A stretch of 64,000 nt of DNA from Humitalea rosea (GTDB taxonomy: Bacteria; Pseudomonadota; Alphaproteobacteria; Acetobacterales; Acetobacteraceae). The translations under genes and the position numbers were made by a program. Of the stretch, positions 44,182 to 53,366 are shown one piece after another; positions within the stretch are counted from its first letter, which is position 1, and each line of letters starts with the position of its first letter. The stretch is from the NCBI RefSeq assembly GCF_003253705.1, contig NZ_QKYU01000001.1:372001-436000 (forward strand), given 5' to 3'. The notes below the pieces were generated by a model. That model saw only the letters and a list, made by a program, of their open reading frames with translations, ran no database searches and was not told where the DNA came from.

Positions 44182-45393
44182 ATGAGCGAAGCCACCGCCA
44201 TCGCCGCCAGGCTGAATCGCATCTCCCCCTCCCAGACCACGGCGATGCGCCAGCGGGCCCAGGCGCTGAAGGCGGAGGGCCGCGATGTGCTGGCGATCTC
44301 CTCGGGCGAGCCGGATTTCGAAACCCCGCGCCACATCAAGGACGCCGCGATCGCGGCGATCGAGGCGGGCGAGACGCGCTACACCGATATCTCCGGCACC
44401 CTGGCGCTGCGCCGCGCCGTCGCGCAGAAATTCAAACGCGACAACGGCATCATTTATGCGCCCGATGAGATCATCGTCGCGACCGGCGGCAAGCAGGTGA
44501 TCTACGACGCGCTGACCGCGACCCTCGATCCCGGCGATGAGGTGATCATCCCGACCCCCTGCTGGGTCTCCTACCCCGATATCGTGCGTCTGGCGGATGG
44601 CGAGCCGGTGCTGCTGCCCTGCGGCCCCAACCAGGGCTTTCGCCTGACGCCGGAGCAGCTGGAGGCGGCGATCACCCCGCGCACCAAATGGCTGATCATC
44701 AACAACCCGGGCAACCCGACCGGGGCCGCCTATGACGCGGCGGAGCTTGCGGCCCTGGCCGAGGTGCTGCTGCGCCACCCGCAGGTGATGATCCTCACCG
44801 ACGACATCTACGAGAAGCTGCTCTACGACGGCCGCGTCTTCGCGACCTTCGCCCAGGTCGAGCCGCGACTGCGCGACCGCACCGTGACCATGAACGGCTG
44901 CTCCAAGGCCTATGCCATGACCGGCTGGCGCATCGGTTTCGCCGGCGCGCCGCGCTTCCTCATCAAGGCCATGGACAAGCTGCAGGGGCAAAGCACCTCC
45001 AACACCTGCTCCATCGCCCAGGCCGCGGCCATCGCCGCGCTGACCGGGCCGCAGGAGGCGACAGAGGAGATGCGCCTCGCCTATCTGCGCCGGCGCGACA
45101 TGGTGGTGGGGATGCTGAACGCGACACCGGGGCTGCATTGCCATGTCCCGGAGGGCGCCTTCTACGCCTTCCCGGACATGACGGCCTGCATCGGCCGCAC
45201 CACGGCCGGCGGCACGTTGCTTGAGAATGACTGGGATTTCGTCTTCGCGCTGCTGTCGGAGAATGGCGTCGCCACGGTGCATGGCAGCGCCTTCCTGTTC
45301 CCCGGACATTTCCGCATCAGCTTCGCGGCGGATGATGCGGCGCTGGCGGAGGCCTGCCGCCGCATCGCGACCTTCTGCGCAGCGCTACGCTGA
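44182..45393 (+). CDS. class I pyridoxal-phosphate aminotransferase
   Basis: PLP-dependent aminotransferase of 403 residues, aspartate aminotransferase-like. Visible are IINNPGNPTGAAYD (Asn and Arg-side motifs), ILTDDIYEKLLYDG (PLP-ring Asp and Tyr) and CSKAYAMTGWRIG with the Schiff-base Lys. GAGAGG lies 10 nt before ATG 44182. It could transaminate the amino acid released by the upstream HyuAB enzymes. The 3' end overlaps a convergent gene by 9 bp. Confidence 0.93.
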   Translation: MSEATAIAARLNRISPSQTTAMRQRAQALKAEGRDVLAISSGEPDFETPRHIKDAAIAAIEAGETRYTDISGTLALRRAVAQKFKRDNGIIYAPDEIIVATGGKQVIYDALTATLDPGDEVIIPTPCWVSYPDIVRLADGEPVLLPCGPNQGFRLTPEQLEAAITPRTKWLIINNPGNPTGAAYDAAELAALAEVLLRHPQVMILTDDIYEKLLYDGRVFATFAQVEPRLRDRTVTMNGCSKAYAMTGWRIGFAGAPRFLIKAMDKLQGQSTSNTCSIAQAAAIAALTGPQEATEEMRLAYLRRRDMVVGMLNATPGLHCHVPEGAFYAFPDMTACIGRTTAGGTLLENDWDFVFALLSENGVATVHGSAFLFPGHFRISFAADDAALAEACRRIATFCAALR

Positions 45394-45906
45394 GCCCGGC
45401 GCGACACTCTCGAACAGCAGCATCTCCTGCCCCTGATGCTGGTAGGTGAGCACCTGCCGCATCCCCAGATCGGTGAGCACGCCGACGCTCGCGGCATTGT
45501 CCCGGCGCGCGACGGCGATGATGCGCGGCAGGCCCGCAGCATGGCCGAAGGCCAGCGCCGCCCGCGCCGCCTCCCGCGCGAAGCCCTTGCCGCGACACTC
45601 CGGCCAGAGCGCGTAACGCAAGGCGACACCCCGCCCGTCAGGACGTTCCATCAGCCCCGCGATGCCGAGGAAATCACCGGTCGCGCGTTCGAACACGCTC
45701 CAGATGCCATAGCCGCGCACGGTCCAGAACTCGATGTCGTCCTGCAATTCCTCCCGCGTGCGCTCGGGCGTGCGGACGCCATGCAGCATCACGCCGAAGA
45801 CGCGCGGATCGGCCTTCAGCCGGATGATGTCGTCCAGATGCTCCGGCCCGGGCGGCAACAGCGACAGGCGCGCGGTGGTGATGCCGCGCGCCACATGCAG
45901 TTGCAT
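45385..45906 (-). CDS. GNAT-family N-acetyltransferase
   Basis: Acetyltransferase of 173 residues, RimJ/L-like. The start TTARLSLLPPGPEHLDDIIR is typical, and the acetyl-CoA loop reads WPECRGKGFAREAARAAL. It begins 7 nt downstream of the ettA stop and is probably co-transcribed with it. Acceptor substrate unknown. Confidence 0.88.
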   Translation of the reverse strand: MQLHVARGITTARLSLLPPGPEHLDDIIRLKADPRVFGVMLHGVRTPERTREELQDDIEFWTVRGYGIWSVFERATGDFLGIAGLMERPDGRGVALRYALWPECRGKGFAREAARAALAFGHAAGLPRIIAVARRDNAASVGVLTDLGMRQVLTYQHQGQEMLLFESVAPGSA

Positions 45907-45913
45907 GCCGCGC

Positions 45914-47593
45914 TTAGCGAGCCAGGGGCCGGTACTTGATCCGGTGCGGCTCGTCAGCCGCAACACCAAGTCGACGTCGCTTATCCGCTTCGTAGGCCTG
46001 GAAGTTGCCCTCGAACCACTCGACGTGGCTGTCGCCCTCGAAGGCCAGGATATGCGTCGCCAGGCGGTCGAGGAACCAGCGATCATGGCTGATGATCACG
46101 GCGCAGCCGGCGAATTCCATCAGCGCCTCCTCCAGCGCACGGAGCGTGTCCACGTCGAGATCATTGGTCGGCTCGTCGAGCAGCAGGACATTGCTCTCCC
46201 GCTTCAGCATCTTGGCCAGATGCACGCGGTTGCGCTCACCACCCGAGAGCACGCCGACCTTCTTCTGCTGGTCGGTGCCCTTGAAGTTGAAGGCGGCGAC
46301 ATAGGCGCGAGAAGGAACCTGCCGCTTGCCGAGCGTGATCATGTCCATGCCGTCGCTGATCTCGGCCCAGACGTTCTTCTCCGGGTCGAGGCTGTCGCGC
46401 GACTGATCGACGTAGCCGAGCTTCACGCTCTCGCCCACGATCAGCGTGCCGCCGTCGGGCTCCTCGCCGCCGGTGATCATGCGGAACAGCGTCGTCTTGC
46501 CCGCGCCATTCGGCCCGATCACGCCCACGATGCCGCCGGGCGGCAGCTTGAAGGAGAGATCGTCGATCAGCAGGCGGTTGCCATAACCCTTGCGCAGGTT
46601 CTCGGCGACGATGACGACATTGCCGAGGCGCGGCCCCGGCTGGATGACGATATCGACCTCGCCGGTGCCCTTCTCCTGGCTCTTGGCCAGCAGATCCTCA
46701 TAGGCGGAGATGCGCGCCTTGCTCTTGGCCATACGGCCGGCCGGGGTGCGGCCGATCCATTCCTGCTCGGCCGCGAGGCTGCGCTGGCGGGCGCTCTCCT
46801 CGCGCTCCTCCTGCTGCAGCCGCTTGCGCTTCTGCTCCAGGTAGTTGGAGTAGTTGCCCTGGTAGGGAAACGCCCGGCCGCGATCGACTTCCATGATCCA
46901 GTTGGTCACGTTGTCGAGGAAGTAGCGGTCATGGGTCACGACCAGCACCGCGCCCTGCCATTCGCGCAGGGTCTTTTCCAGCCAGGCCACGCTTTCCGCG
47001 TCCAGATGGTTGGTCGGCTCGTCGAGCAGCAGCAGGTCGGGCTTCTCCAGCAGCAGCTTGCACAGCGCCACGCGCCGCTTCTCACCGCCCGAGAGATTGT
47101 CGATGCGCGCATCGGCCGGCGGGCAGCGCAGCGCGTCCAGCGCGACCTCCACCTTGCGGTCGATCTCCCAGCCATCGGCGGCGTCGATCGCATCCTGCAA
47201 CTCGGCCTGTTCGGCCAGCAGCGCGTTCATCTTCTCCTCGGACATCTCCTCGCCGAAGGCCATGGAGATCTCATTGAAGCGCGCCATCTGCGCGTTGAGC
47301 ACCGTGAACGCCTCCATGACGTTCTCGCCGACGGTCTTGGTTGGGTCGAGCTGCGGCTCCTGCTCCAGATAGCCGACCTTGGCGCCCTCGGCCGCCCAGG
47401 CCTCGCCGCCGTATTCCTTGTCGCGGCCGGCCATGATCTTCATCAGCGTGGACTTGCCGGCGCCGTTGGGGCCGAGCACGCCAATCTTGGCATCCGCCAG
47501 GAATGAAAGAGTGATACCTTTGAAGACTTCCCGGCCGCCCGGATAGTTCTTCGTCAGGTCTTTCATTACATAAATATACTGCCAAGCGGCCAT
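45914..47593 (-). CDS. ettA: energy-dependent translational throttle protein EttA
   Basis: ABC-F protein of 559 residues that gates ribosomal translation initiation according to the ATP/ADP state. It contains two ATPase domains: Walker A GPNGAGKSTLMKI and GPNGAGKTTLFRM, signatures LSGGEKRRVALCK and LSGGERNRVHLAK, and Walker B LLLLDEPTNHLD and LLLDEPTNDLD. The arm and the linker region (RQRSLAAEQEWIGRTPAGR) lie between. The start MAAWQYIYVMKDLTK is the conserved EttA N-terminus. Confidence 0.96.
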   Translation of the reverse strand: MAAWQYIYVMKDLTKNYPGGREVFKGITLSFLADAKIGVLGPNGAGKSTLMKIMAGRDKEYGGEAWAAEGAKVGYLEQEPQLDPTKTVGENVMEAFTVLNAQMARFNEISMAFGEEMSEEKMNALLAEQAELQDAIDAADGWEIDRKVEVALDALRCPPADARIDNLSGGEKRRVALCKLLLEKPDLLLLDEPTNHLDAESVAWLEKTLREWQGAVLVVTHDRYFLDNVTNWIMEVDRGRAFPYQGNYSNYLEQKRKRLQQEEREESARQRSLAAEQEWIGRTPAGRMAKSKARISAYEDLLAKSQEKGTGEVDIVIQPGPRLGNVVIVAENLRKGYGNRLLIDDLSFKLPPGGIVGVIGPNGAGKTTLFRMITGGEEPDGGTLIVGESVKLGYVDQSRDSLDPEKNVWAEISDGMDMITLGKRQVPSRAYVAAFNFKGTDQQKKVGVLSGGERNRVHLAKMLKRESNVLLLDEPTNDLDVDTLRALEEALMEFAGCAVIISHDRWFLDRLATHILAFEGDSHVEWFEGNFQAYEADKRRRLGVAADEPHRIKYRPLAR

Positions 47594-47692
47594 GGGGCGT
47601 GCAACCTGTATGTGTCGGGGGTTGGCAGGGTTCTACAGGTCCCCCCGCCCAGCGCCAAGCGCGGAGGGGTGAGGGCTGTGCTGCAAGCGGCA

Positions 47693-47765
47693 TGGGCCCG
47701 GCAGGACTCGAACCCGCAACCAAGCCGTTATGAGCGGCCCGCTCTAACCATTGAGCTACAGGCCC
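47693..47765 (-). tRNA. tRNA-Ile2 (anticodon CAT)
   Basis: A 73-nt gene without encoded CCA. Acceptor stem GGGCCTG/CGGGCCC with discriminator A; anticodon loop CTCATAA. CAT plus a non-initiator body with TAGCTCAATGGTTAGAGC resembles the isoleucine tRNA that reads AUA after lysidine modification, rather than Met tRNA. Confidence 0.92.
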
Positions 47766-47888
47766 ATGCGCCCCGGTGATACGGGCGCCGCGCCCGTCCG
47801 TGCAAGCGGCCACGCCAGTTTTTGCCGCCCCGGACCGGGCTTGGTAGCCTCCCCCTGCCACCGACCCGGCGTCGCGAAACGGAGCCCC

Positions 47889-50183
47889 ATGCGAACCCTT
47901 CTCGGCCCCTTGGGCAAAGCGCTGCGCTGGCTGCTGCTGCTGGTCCTGTTGCTGGCGCTCGGCCTCGGCGGGCTGATCTGGGCCACGATCCCCGGCCAGC
48001 CGGACCGGCTCGCCTTGCCGGGCATGACGGCCCCGGTGGCGCTGGCCTTCGACCGCCACGGCATCCCCCGCGTGATGGCGCAGACCGAGGCGGATGCCGC
48101 CATGGCGATGGGCTGGCTGCATGCCCGCGACCGGCTGTTCCAGATGGAGCTGATGCGGCGCGGCGCCTCCGGCCGCCTTTCGGAACTCGTCGGCCCCGGC
48201 GCGCTGCGGCTGGACCGGCTGACCCGCACCCTGGGCCTCGCGCAGCGGGCGGAGGCGGATCTGGACACGCTGCCGCCTGAAACCCGCCGCCTGCTCGATG
48301 CCTATGCCGCCGGGGTGAATGCCTGGATCTCGGCGCGCGGACGGCTCGCGGCGCCCGAGTTCCTGCTCTCCGGCGCCCCCGATCCCTGGCGGCCGGCGGA
48401 GTCCCTGCTCTGGGGCAAGGTGATGGGGCTCTGGCTCTCCGGCGATTGGCGGTCGGACATCCTGCGCGCGCGCCTGGCGGAGATGCTGCCGCCCGAGGCG
48501 CTGGCCGACCTCTGGCCGCCCGATGGCGGCGCCGGCATGCCCGACCTTGCCGCCGCCCCCCGGCTGGCGCCCGGGCGCCTCGCCGCCTTGCTGCGGGCGC
48601 TGCCGGATGACCGGCTGCCGGCCGCGCCCTTGCCCTCCTCGGCCTCCAACGCCTGGGCCGTGGGCGCCGATCGCAGCGTGAACCGCGCGCCGCTGCTGGC
48701 GTCGGACCCGCATCTGGGCTTCCAGGCGCCGATCCTGTGGTATCTGGCCCGCATCGAGCTGCCGGGCGGGCGGGTGTTGCAGGGCGCCACGGCGCCCGGC
48801 GTGCCCTTCGTGGTGATCGGGCGGAACGAGCATCTCGCCTGGGGCTTCACCACCACCCATGGCGATGTGCAGGACGTCTTCGTCGAGCGCCTGGTGGGCG
48901 CCGGCGCCTATCAGACCCCGGACGGCCCCCGCCCCTTCGATACGCGGGAGGAGGTGATCCACATCCGCGGCCAGCCGCCGGAAATCCTGCTGGTGCGCGA
49001 AAGCCGGCATGGGCCGGTGATCAGCGACCTCGATGCGCAGCCGGGGCAGGACACCGTGCTGGCGGTCGCCATGGCCAACCTCGCCCCCGGCGATACCGCC
49101 GCGGCCGGGCTGCACCGGCTGAACCAGGCGCGCGACATCGCGGGGGCGCGGGCCGCGGCGGGGCTGATCAGCAGCCCGCCGCAGAGCCTCGTGGTCGCCG
49201 ATACCACGGGCGGCCTCGCGATGTTCCTGACCGGGCGCTACCCGATCCGCCGTGGTGGCGATGGGCGCCTGCCGGCGGATGGCGCATCGGGGAGCGGGGA
49301 TTGGCTCGGCTGGATCGCCTTCGATGCGCTGCCGCATGTGCAGCGCCCGAACAGCGACCAGATCGTCGCGGCGAACGACCGGCCCTCCCCGCCCGGACAT
49401 CCCGCCTTCCTCGGCGCGGATTGGTTCGGCGGCTGGCGCGCGGCGCGTATCCGCGCGCTGCTGGCCGAGCGGGGGCTGCATGCGCCCCTGGATTTCGCGG
49501 CGATGCAGACCGATGCGGTCAGCGGGCTGGCGCAGGAGGCAACGGCGCTGCTGGTCTCCCTGCCCCGCCCGGAGGGGCGGGCGGGCGTCGCGCGGGATCT
49601 GCTGATCGGCTGGGATGGCACCGCGGCGGTGGACCGGGCGCAGCCGCTGATCGTCAACGCCTTCTGGCAGCGCTTCGGCGCGGCGGCGCTGGCCACGCGG
49701 GGGCTGGGCCCGGACGTGCTGTCACCCAGCCCGGAATTCGTGCGGCTGCTGCTGCGCGCCGATGGCCACGCCGGGCGCTGGTGCGGCCCGGCGGGCTGCG
49801 ACGCCCTGGCAACGGCGAGTTTCGAGGCGACGATTGCCGACCTCGCCGCCGCCCATGGCCCCGATCCCGCCGCCTGGCGCTGGGGCAGCGTCCATCGCGC
49901 GCGGTTCGAGCATCCCATCCTGCGGCTGGTGCCGTGGCTCGGCGCCTTGGCGCGGGTCGAGGTCGAGACCCCCGGCGATGGGCAGTCGATCAATCGCGGC
50001 GGCTATGGCGCCGGCTTCGCGCATGTGCATGGCGCTGGGCTGCGTTTTGTCGCCGATCTCTCCACCCCGGATGGCGCCTGGGCGGTGATCGCCACCGGGC
50101 AATCCGGGCATCCGCTGTCCGGCTATTGGTCGGACCGCACCGCCGAATGGGTGGCGGGGCGGCTCGATACCATCGGGAAGTGA
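47889..50183 (+). CDS. penicillin acylase family protein, membrane-anchored
   Basis: Ntn-hydrolase of 764 residues that matures by self-cleavage into alpha and beta chains. After a hydrophobic anchor (residues about 10-35), the alpha part begins ALPGMTAPVALAFDRHGIPRV. The beta chain should start at Ser253 in the motif SASNAWAVG, the N-terminal nucleophile. RNEHLAWGFTTTHGDVQD and the conserved Asn in IVAANDRPS follow. Family members hydrolyse amide side chains such as penicillins or N-acyl-homoserine lactones. GGAG lies 4 nt before the ATG. Confidence 0.88.
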   Translation: MRTLLGPLGKALRWLLLLVLLLALGLGGLIWATIPGQPDRLALPGMTAPVALAFDRHGIPRVMAQTEADAAMAMGWLHARDRLFQMELMRRGASGRLSELVGPGALRLDRLTRTLGLAQRAEADLDTLPPETRRLLDAYAAGVNAWISARGRLAAPEFLLSGAPDPWRPAESLLWGKVMGLWLSGDWRSDILRARLAEMLPPEALADLWPPDGGAGMPDLAAAPRLAPGRLAALLRALPDDRLPAAPLPSSASNAWAVGADRSVNRAPLLASDPHLGFQAPILWYLARIELPGGRVLQGATAPGVPFVVIGRNEHLAWGFTTTHGDVQDVFVERLVGAGAYQTPDGPRPFDTREEVIHIRGQPPEILLVRESRHGPVISDLDAQPGQDTVLAVAMANLAPGDTAAAGLHRLNQARDIAGARAAAGLISSPPQSLVVADTTGGLAMFLTGRYPIRRGGDGRLPADGASGSGDWLGWIAFDALPHVQRPNSDQIVAANDRPSPPGHPAFLGADWFGGWRAARIRALLAERGLHAPLDFAAMQTDAVSGLAQEATALLVSLPRPEGRAGVARDLLIGWDGTAAVDRAQPLIVNAFWQRFGAAALATRGLGPDVLSPSPEFVRLLLRADGHAGRWCGPAGCDALATASFEATIADLAAAHGPDPAAWRWGSVHRARFEHPILRLVPWLGALARVEVETPGDGQSINRGGYGAGFAHVHGAGLRFVADLSTPDGAWAVIATGQSGHPLSGYWSDRTAEWVAGRLDTIGK

Positions 50184-50190
50184 CGCGGGG

Positions 50191-50490
50191 TCAGCGGCAG
50201 ACCCGGCGCTGGACGATGCGGTGCCTGATGCGGCCGTAGCGGTCGCGGAAGGCGACGCGGCGCTGCTCGGTCCAGCAGCGCCGGCGGCCGCGCGGCGGCG
50301 GCGGGCGGTACTGGGCGGGCTCGGCCTGCAACGGCTCGGCCCGCAACGGCTCGGGCGGCAGGGTGTCGGCGCGCAGCGGCTCCGGTGCCGGATGGGCTGA
50401 CAATGTCAGCGCCTCAGCCGCCGGGGCGACCGCGAAGGCGGCCGCGAGGACGCCCGCGAGGCCGGTGAAGAGCAAACGACGACGATCCAC
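50191..50490 (-). CDS. small exported protein, 99 residues, Pro/Arg-rich
   Basis: Unrecognised small protein starting at GTG 50490 with AAGGA 8 nt upstream. DRRRLLFTGLAGVLAAAFAV and AEA make a Tat-like signal. The mature part has a short Pro-Glu-rich repeat (PEPLRAE, PLQAEP) and a strongly basic C-terminus with two cysteines (RRCWTEQRRVAF and RRVCR) that could form a disulfide. It ends 7 nt from the convergent acylase. Confidence 0.7.
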   Translation of the reverse strand: MDRRRLLFTGLAGVLAAAFAVAPAAEALTLSAHPAPEPLRADTLPPEPLRAEPLQAEPAQYRPPPPRGRRRCWTEQRRVAFRDRYGRIRHRIVQRRVCR

Positions 50491-50581
50491 TGCGCGATTC
50501 CTTTGTGGGAGGGAGAACGCAGCAGAGGCGCCTTTTCCGGCAAGAATAGGGTAACGTGTGGGCGAGAATGGCCGGGCTGCC

Positions 50582-50932
50582 TTATTGTTCCGGATACGCC
50601 TCCCGGCTGTCGGCAGGGGCTTCGGCGCGATCCTCAAGCCCGTAGTCCCGCGAAACGGTGGCGATGCGTAGCCGGTACTCCGCGAAGACGCCGCCCCGAC
50701 CCAAGGCCTGGGTGGCGCGATGCGCGGGCAGGTTCCGCCAGGCGCGCACCGACGCCTCATCCCGCCAGAAGGACAGCGACAGCATTTTGCCCGGATCGGT
50801 GAGGCTCTCGAAGCGTTCGACCGAGAGGAAGCCGTCGATCTCCGCAAGCTCGGAGCGCAGCGCCGCCGCGAGCGCGAGGTAGCGTTGCCGCTGGCCCTCG
50901 GCGGGGCGGACCTCGAAGATAACGGCGATCAT
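50582..50932 (-). CDS. antibiotic biosynthesis monooxygenase-domain protein
   Basis: Small ferredoxin-like alpha/beta-barrel protein of 116 residues of the ABM family. It starts MIAVIFEVRPAEGQRQRYLAL and has the family-type FLSVERFESLTDPGKMLSLSFWRDE centre. Such proteins act as dimeric oxygenases, heme oxygenases or quinol-related enzymes; no specific function can be given. It stands alone. Confidence 0.85.
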   Translation of the reverse strand: MIAVIFEVRPAEGQRQRYLALAAALRSELAEIDGFLSVERFESLTDPGKMLSLSFWRDEASVRAWRNLPAHRATQALGRGGVFAEYRLRIATVSRDYGLEDRAEAPADSREAYPEQ

Positions 50933-51042
50933 GGCGCGGTCGTGGACTGGCGGCGGTTCGGCATGGTCGGGCTCCTGGCACTGTCGGGCGGCAGGGTAAC
51001 GTCCCGGCCGGGCGGATGCCTCGGCCGCGGCCGAAGCGGGGA

Positions 51043-52764
51043 TCAGCTTCGCTGCTGGCGCCGTAGCGCGATCTCGGGTGCGAGCAGGGCCAGCACCTCG
51101 CCGGGTGCCACCACGGCCCCCGGCGCGGCGCGGACCCAGGACAGGTTGGGCCCCGACGGCGCCGCCGACCCCGGCGCCAGCACCGCGAGGCAGCGCAGCC
51201 CCGACCGCGCGGCCAGCGCCAGCGCCAGCCCGCCATCGCCGACGACCAGATCCGCCTGGCTGAGGAGGGCGGCGAGCGCGCCGGCCGCCTGCTCCGGCGC
51301 GGGGCGCATCAGCCAGACGCCCGGCACGGCCTTGAGCCCCGTCGCCAGCTCGGCCCAGGCCTCGGCCGGCCAGCCGGCATAGGGCAGCAGCGCCACCACC
51401 ACCGCACCCGCGTCGCCCGCGGCCCGGGCGGCCTCGTAGCCCGGCCGTGCCTCGCGCGGCGCGGCCAGGTGCAGCGGCGGCGGGCTGGCGGCCAGGGACA
51501 GGGCGGCACAGCCCTCGACCAGCAGCGACCAGGCGCCGAGCACGGCCGGCACCGCCGGCGCCCCGCCATCCGTGGCGGGTTGGCCGCGCAGCTCCACCCC
51601 CTCGATCACCAGCGCCGAGGCGGGCGGGCCGTCGAGCGCCAATTCCAGCATCGCCTCCGGCGCCTCCGGCAGCGCCATATCCAGCTCCAGCACCCCGGCC
51701 GCGGCGATGTCGAGCGGCCAGTCCAGGCTGGCGAGCGACTGGCGGCCCACCGGCGGCCGCAGGCTCAGCCGCAGCATCCGCCCCGCGATCGGCCCCGCCG
51801 CCCGCAGCCGCAGCCGCAGCCGCCCGCCGCCTTCCGGCAGCCGCAGCGGCCCGGCCGAGAGCCCCAGGACCGGCATGGGCGGCGGCAGGGTGATCAGGGC
51901 CTCGAATTCGGATTGGGCCAGGGTCGCGCGCACCGGGACCGGCGCGGCGCCCGTCGCGCGCAGCACGCCCATGCCCTCGGGGGCCGCGGCATGCACGAAG
52001 CCGCGCAGCCGCAGCCGCACCTCGAAGGGGCCGACCGCCGCGGGGGGCAGCGGCAGGCGCAATACCCCCAGCGCCGCGCCGGACCAGGTGCCCCAGGGCT
52101 CGATCGGGTACCAGCCGGGGCCGAGCAGCCCGCCCACGGCCTCGGCCTCCCAGGCCAGCGCATCGGTTTCGGGGGCGCCGAGGTCGGTCAGGCTGACGCC
52201 CAGCAGGCCGAAGCCCAGCGCGCGGTCATCATCGCCGCGCCCGGCCGAGACCGGGCTATGCGGCGCCTCGGCCTCCAGGCTCAGCTCCAGCCCGGCCGGG
52301 GTGCTGCCCAGGGCCTCCCCGGCCAGCGCCGGCAGGCCGCAGCGCGTGGACGGCAATGGGCTGGTGCCGGGATAGGGCACGGCCACCGCCAGATGCGGTC
52401 CCTCACCGATGCCCGCGATCACATGGGCATCCGGCAGATCGGCGGGATCGCCGGGGGTGACGCGCAGGTCGATCAGCAGGTCGAAGGGATCGAGCGCCGC
52501 ATCCGGCCAAGTGGGGGTGGTATCGGCGAGCCCGAGCAGCCGCGCCATCGCCGCCGTTCCGGCCGCCGCCAGCACCGCGATCCGGGCCTCGGGGAACAGG
52601 CGCCGCAGCCGGGTCAGCGCGGGTTCCGCGGCGAGGGCCGCCTCCGGCCCGCCCGGCAGGATCACGCCGATGCGGCCGGGGCGCAGCGGCGGGCGGGGGC
52701 TGCCATCCGCCGCGACCCATTCGCCCGGCAGGGAGAACAGGCTGGACGGCGGGGCAGCGGTCAC
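51043..52764 (-). CDS. GT9-like protein with inserted beta-rich domain
   Basis: Protein of 573 residues that I could not assign to a named family as a whole. Residues about 30-155 resemble the N-terminal half of a GT-B heptosyltransferase (GT9): RIGVILPGGPEAALAAEPAL, LRRLFPEARIAVLAAAG, DLLIDLRVTP. Residues about 170-420 are beta-rich and contain GWYPIEPWGTWS. Residues about 440-573 resemble the second GT-B half, with GWPAEAWAELATGL and ADLVVGDGGLALALAARSG. The GTG start overlaps the upstream stop (GTGA), coupling it to a 151-residue protein that shares the GWxPxE motif. Probable role in glycan assembly. Confidence 0.75.
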   Translation of the reverse strand: MTAAPPSSLFSLPGEWVAADGSPRPPLRPGRIGVILPGGPEAALAAEPALTRLRRLFPEARIAVLAAAGTAAMARLLGLADTTPTWPDAALDPFDLLIDLRVTPGDPADLPDAHVIAGIGEGPHLAVAVPYPGTSPLPSTRCGLPALAGEALGSTPAGLELSLEAEAPHSPVSAGRGDDDRALGFGLLGVSLTDLGAPETDALAWEAEAVGGLLGPGWYPIEPWGTWSGAALGVLRLPLPPAAVGPFEVRLRLRGFVHAAAPEGMGVLRATGAAPVPVRATLAQSEFEALITLPPPMPVLGLSAGPLRLPEGGGRLRLRLRAAGPIAGRMLRLSLRPPVGRQSLASLDWPLDIAAAGVLELDMALPEAPEAMLELALDGPPASALVIEGVELRGQPATDGGAPAVPAVLGAWSLLVEGCAALSLAASPPPLHLAAPREARPGYEAARAAGDAGAVVVALLPYAGWPAEAWAELATGLKAVPGVWLMRPAPEQAAGALAALLSQADLVVGDGGLALALAARSGLRCLAVLAPGSAAPSGPNLSWVRAAPGAVVAPGEVLALLAPEIALRRQQRS

Positions 52765-53216
52765 GCCGGCTCCAGGACCCAGCCGCGCAAGGCGAGGCCG
52801 AGCCGGCGGGTATCCTCCAGCCCCATCTCGGTGCCGGGCACCGCGGTCGCGCAATGCAGGGCGATGCGGCAGACGCGGCCGCGCAGCGCCTCGACCGGCA
52901 CCGGGAAGGTGACGCTGCCGGAGGCCGGAACCTCGCGGAAGCCGAGGCGCAGCCCGTTGAGGAAGACCTCGACGGTCTGCGCGACGCGGTCCGGCTGGAA
53001 GGGCACGAGGTCGAGCCGCAGGCGCAGCGGCCGGTCGGGCAGGCGCAGCAGGAAGACCAGCTCGGCCTCCCGCCCATCCATCCAGGCGAAATCGACTTCA
53101 GGCGGGTGCCAGCCAGTCCCGAAATAGGGCACCGGGGTGGCATCGTCGCGACAGGCGACCTCCAAACCGGCCACATAGACTGAGAGGCCGGATTCCCCGG
53201 ATGACGTCTGGCTCAT
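52761..53216 (-). CDS. small beta-rich protein sharing the GWxPxE motif
   Basis: Protein of 151 residues, no signal peptide, with GTGWHPPEVDFAWMDG, then LRLRLDLVPF and VEVFLNGLRLG, a beta-sandwich pattern. The GWHPPE...W motif matches GWYPIE...W in the next gene, suggesting the same domain as a stand-alone module. Such domains accompany glycosyl- and phosphoglycerol transferases. Its TGA overlaps the next GTG. It may form a complex with, or compete for ligand with, the large protein. Confidence 0.72.
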   Translation of the reverse strand: MSQTSSGESGLSVYVAGLEVACRDDATPVPYFGTGWHPPEVDFAWMDGREAELVFLLRLPDRPLRLRLDLVPFQPDRVAQTVEVFLNGLRLGFREVPASGSVTFPVPVEALRGRVCRIALHCATAVPGTEMGLEDTRRLGLALRGWVLEPA

Positions 53217-53366
53217 GTCCTGGCGCTAGCAGCGGGATGCCCGCCGGGTCAACGGCGGTCGCGGTCACGTCCTGGCGACACCCGCGCGCCAATTTTCCGC
53301 ATTTGGGCAAAGTGGGGCCGAGCGGAGCCTTGATCCCCGGGCCCGGCACCGCGACACTAGGGTACG

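Noticed and set aside
47693-47765. Methionine tRNA
   Set aside because: The CAT anticodon fits, but the body matches isoleucine-2 tRNA rather than initiator or elongator Met.
47271-49481. 736-residue minus-strand frame over ettA, tRNA and the acylase
   Set aside because: It crosses a tRNA gene and two strongly supported genes.
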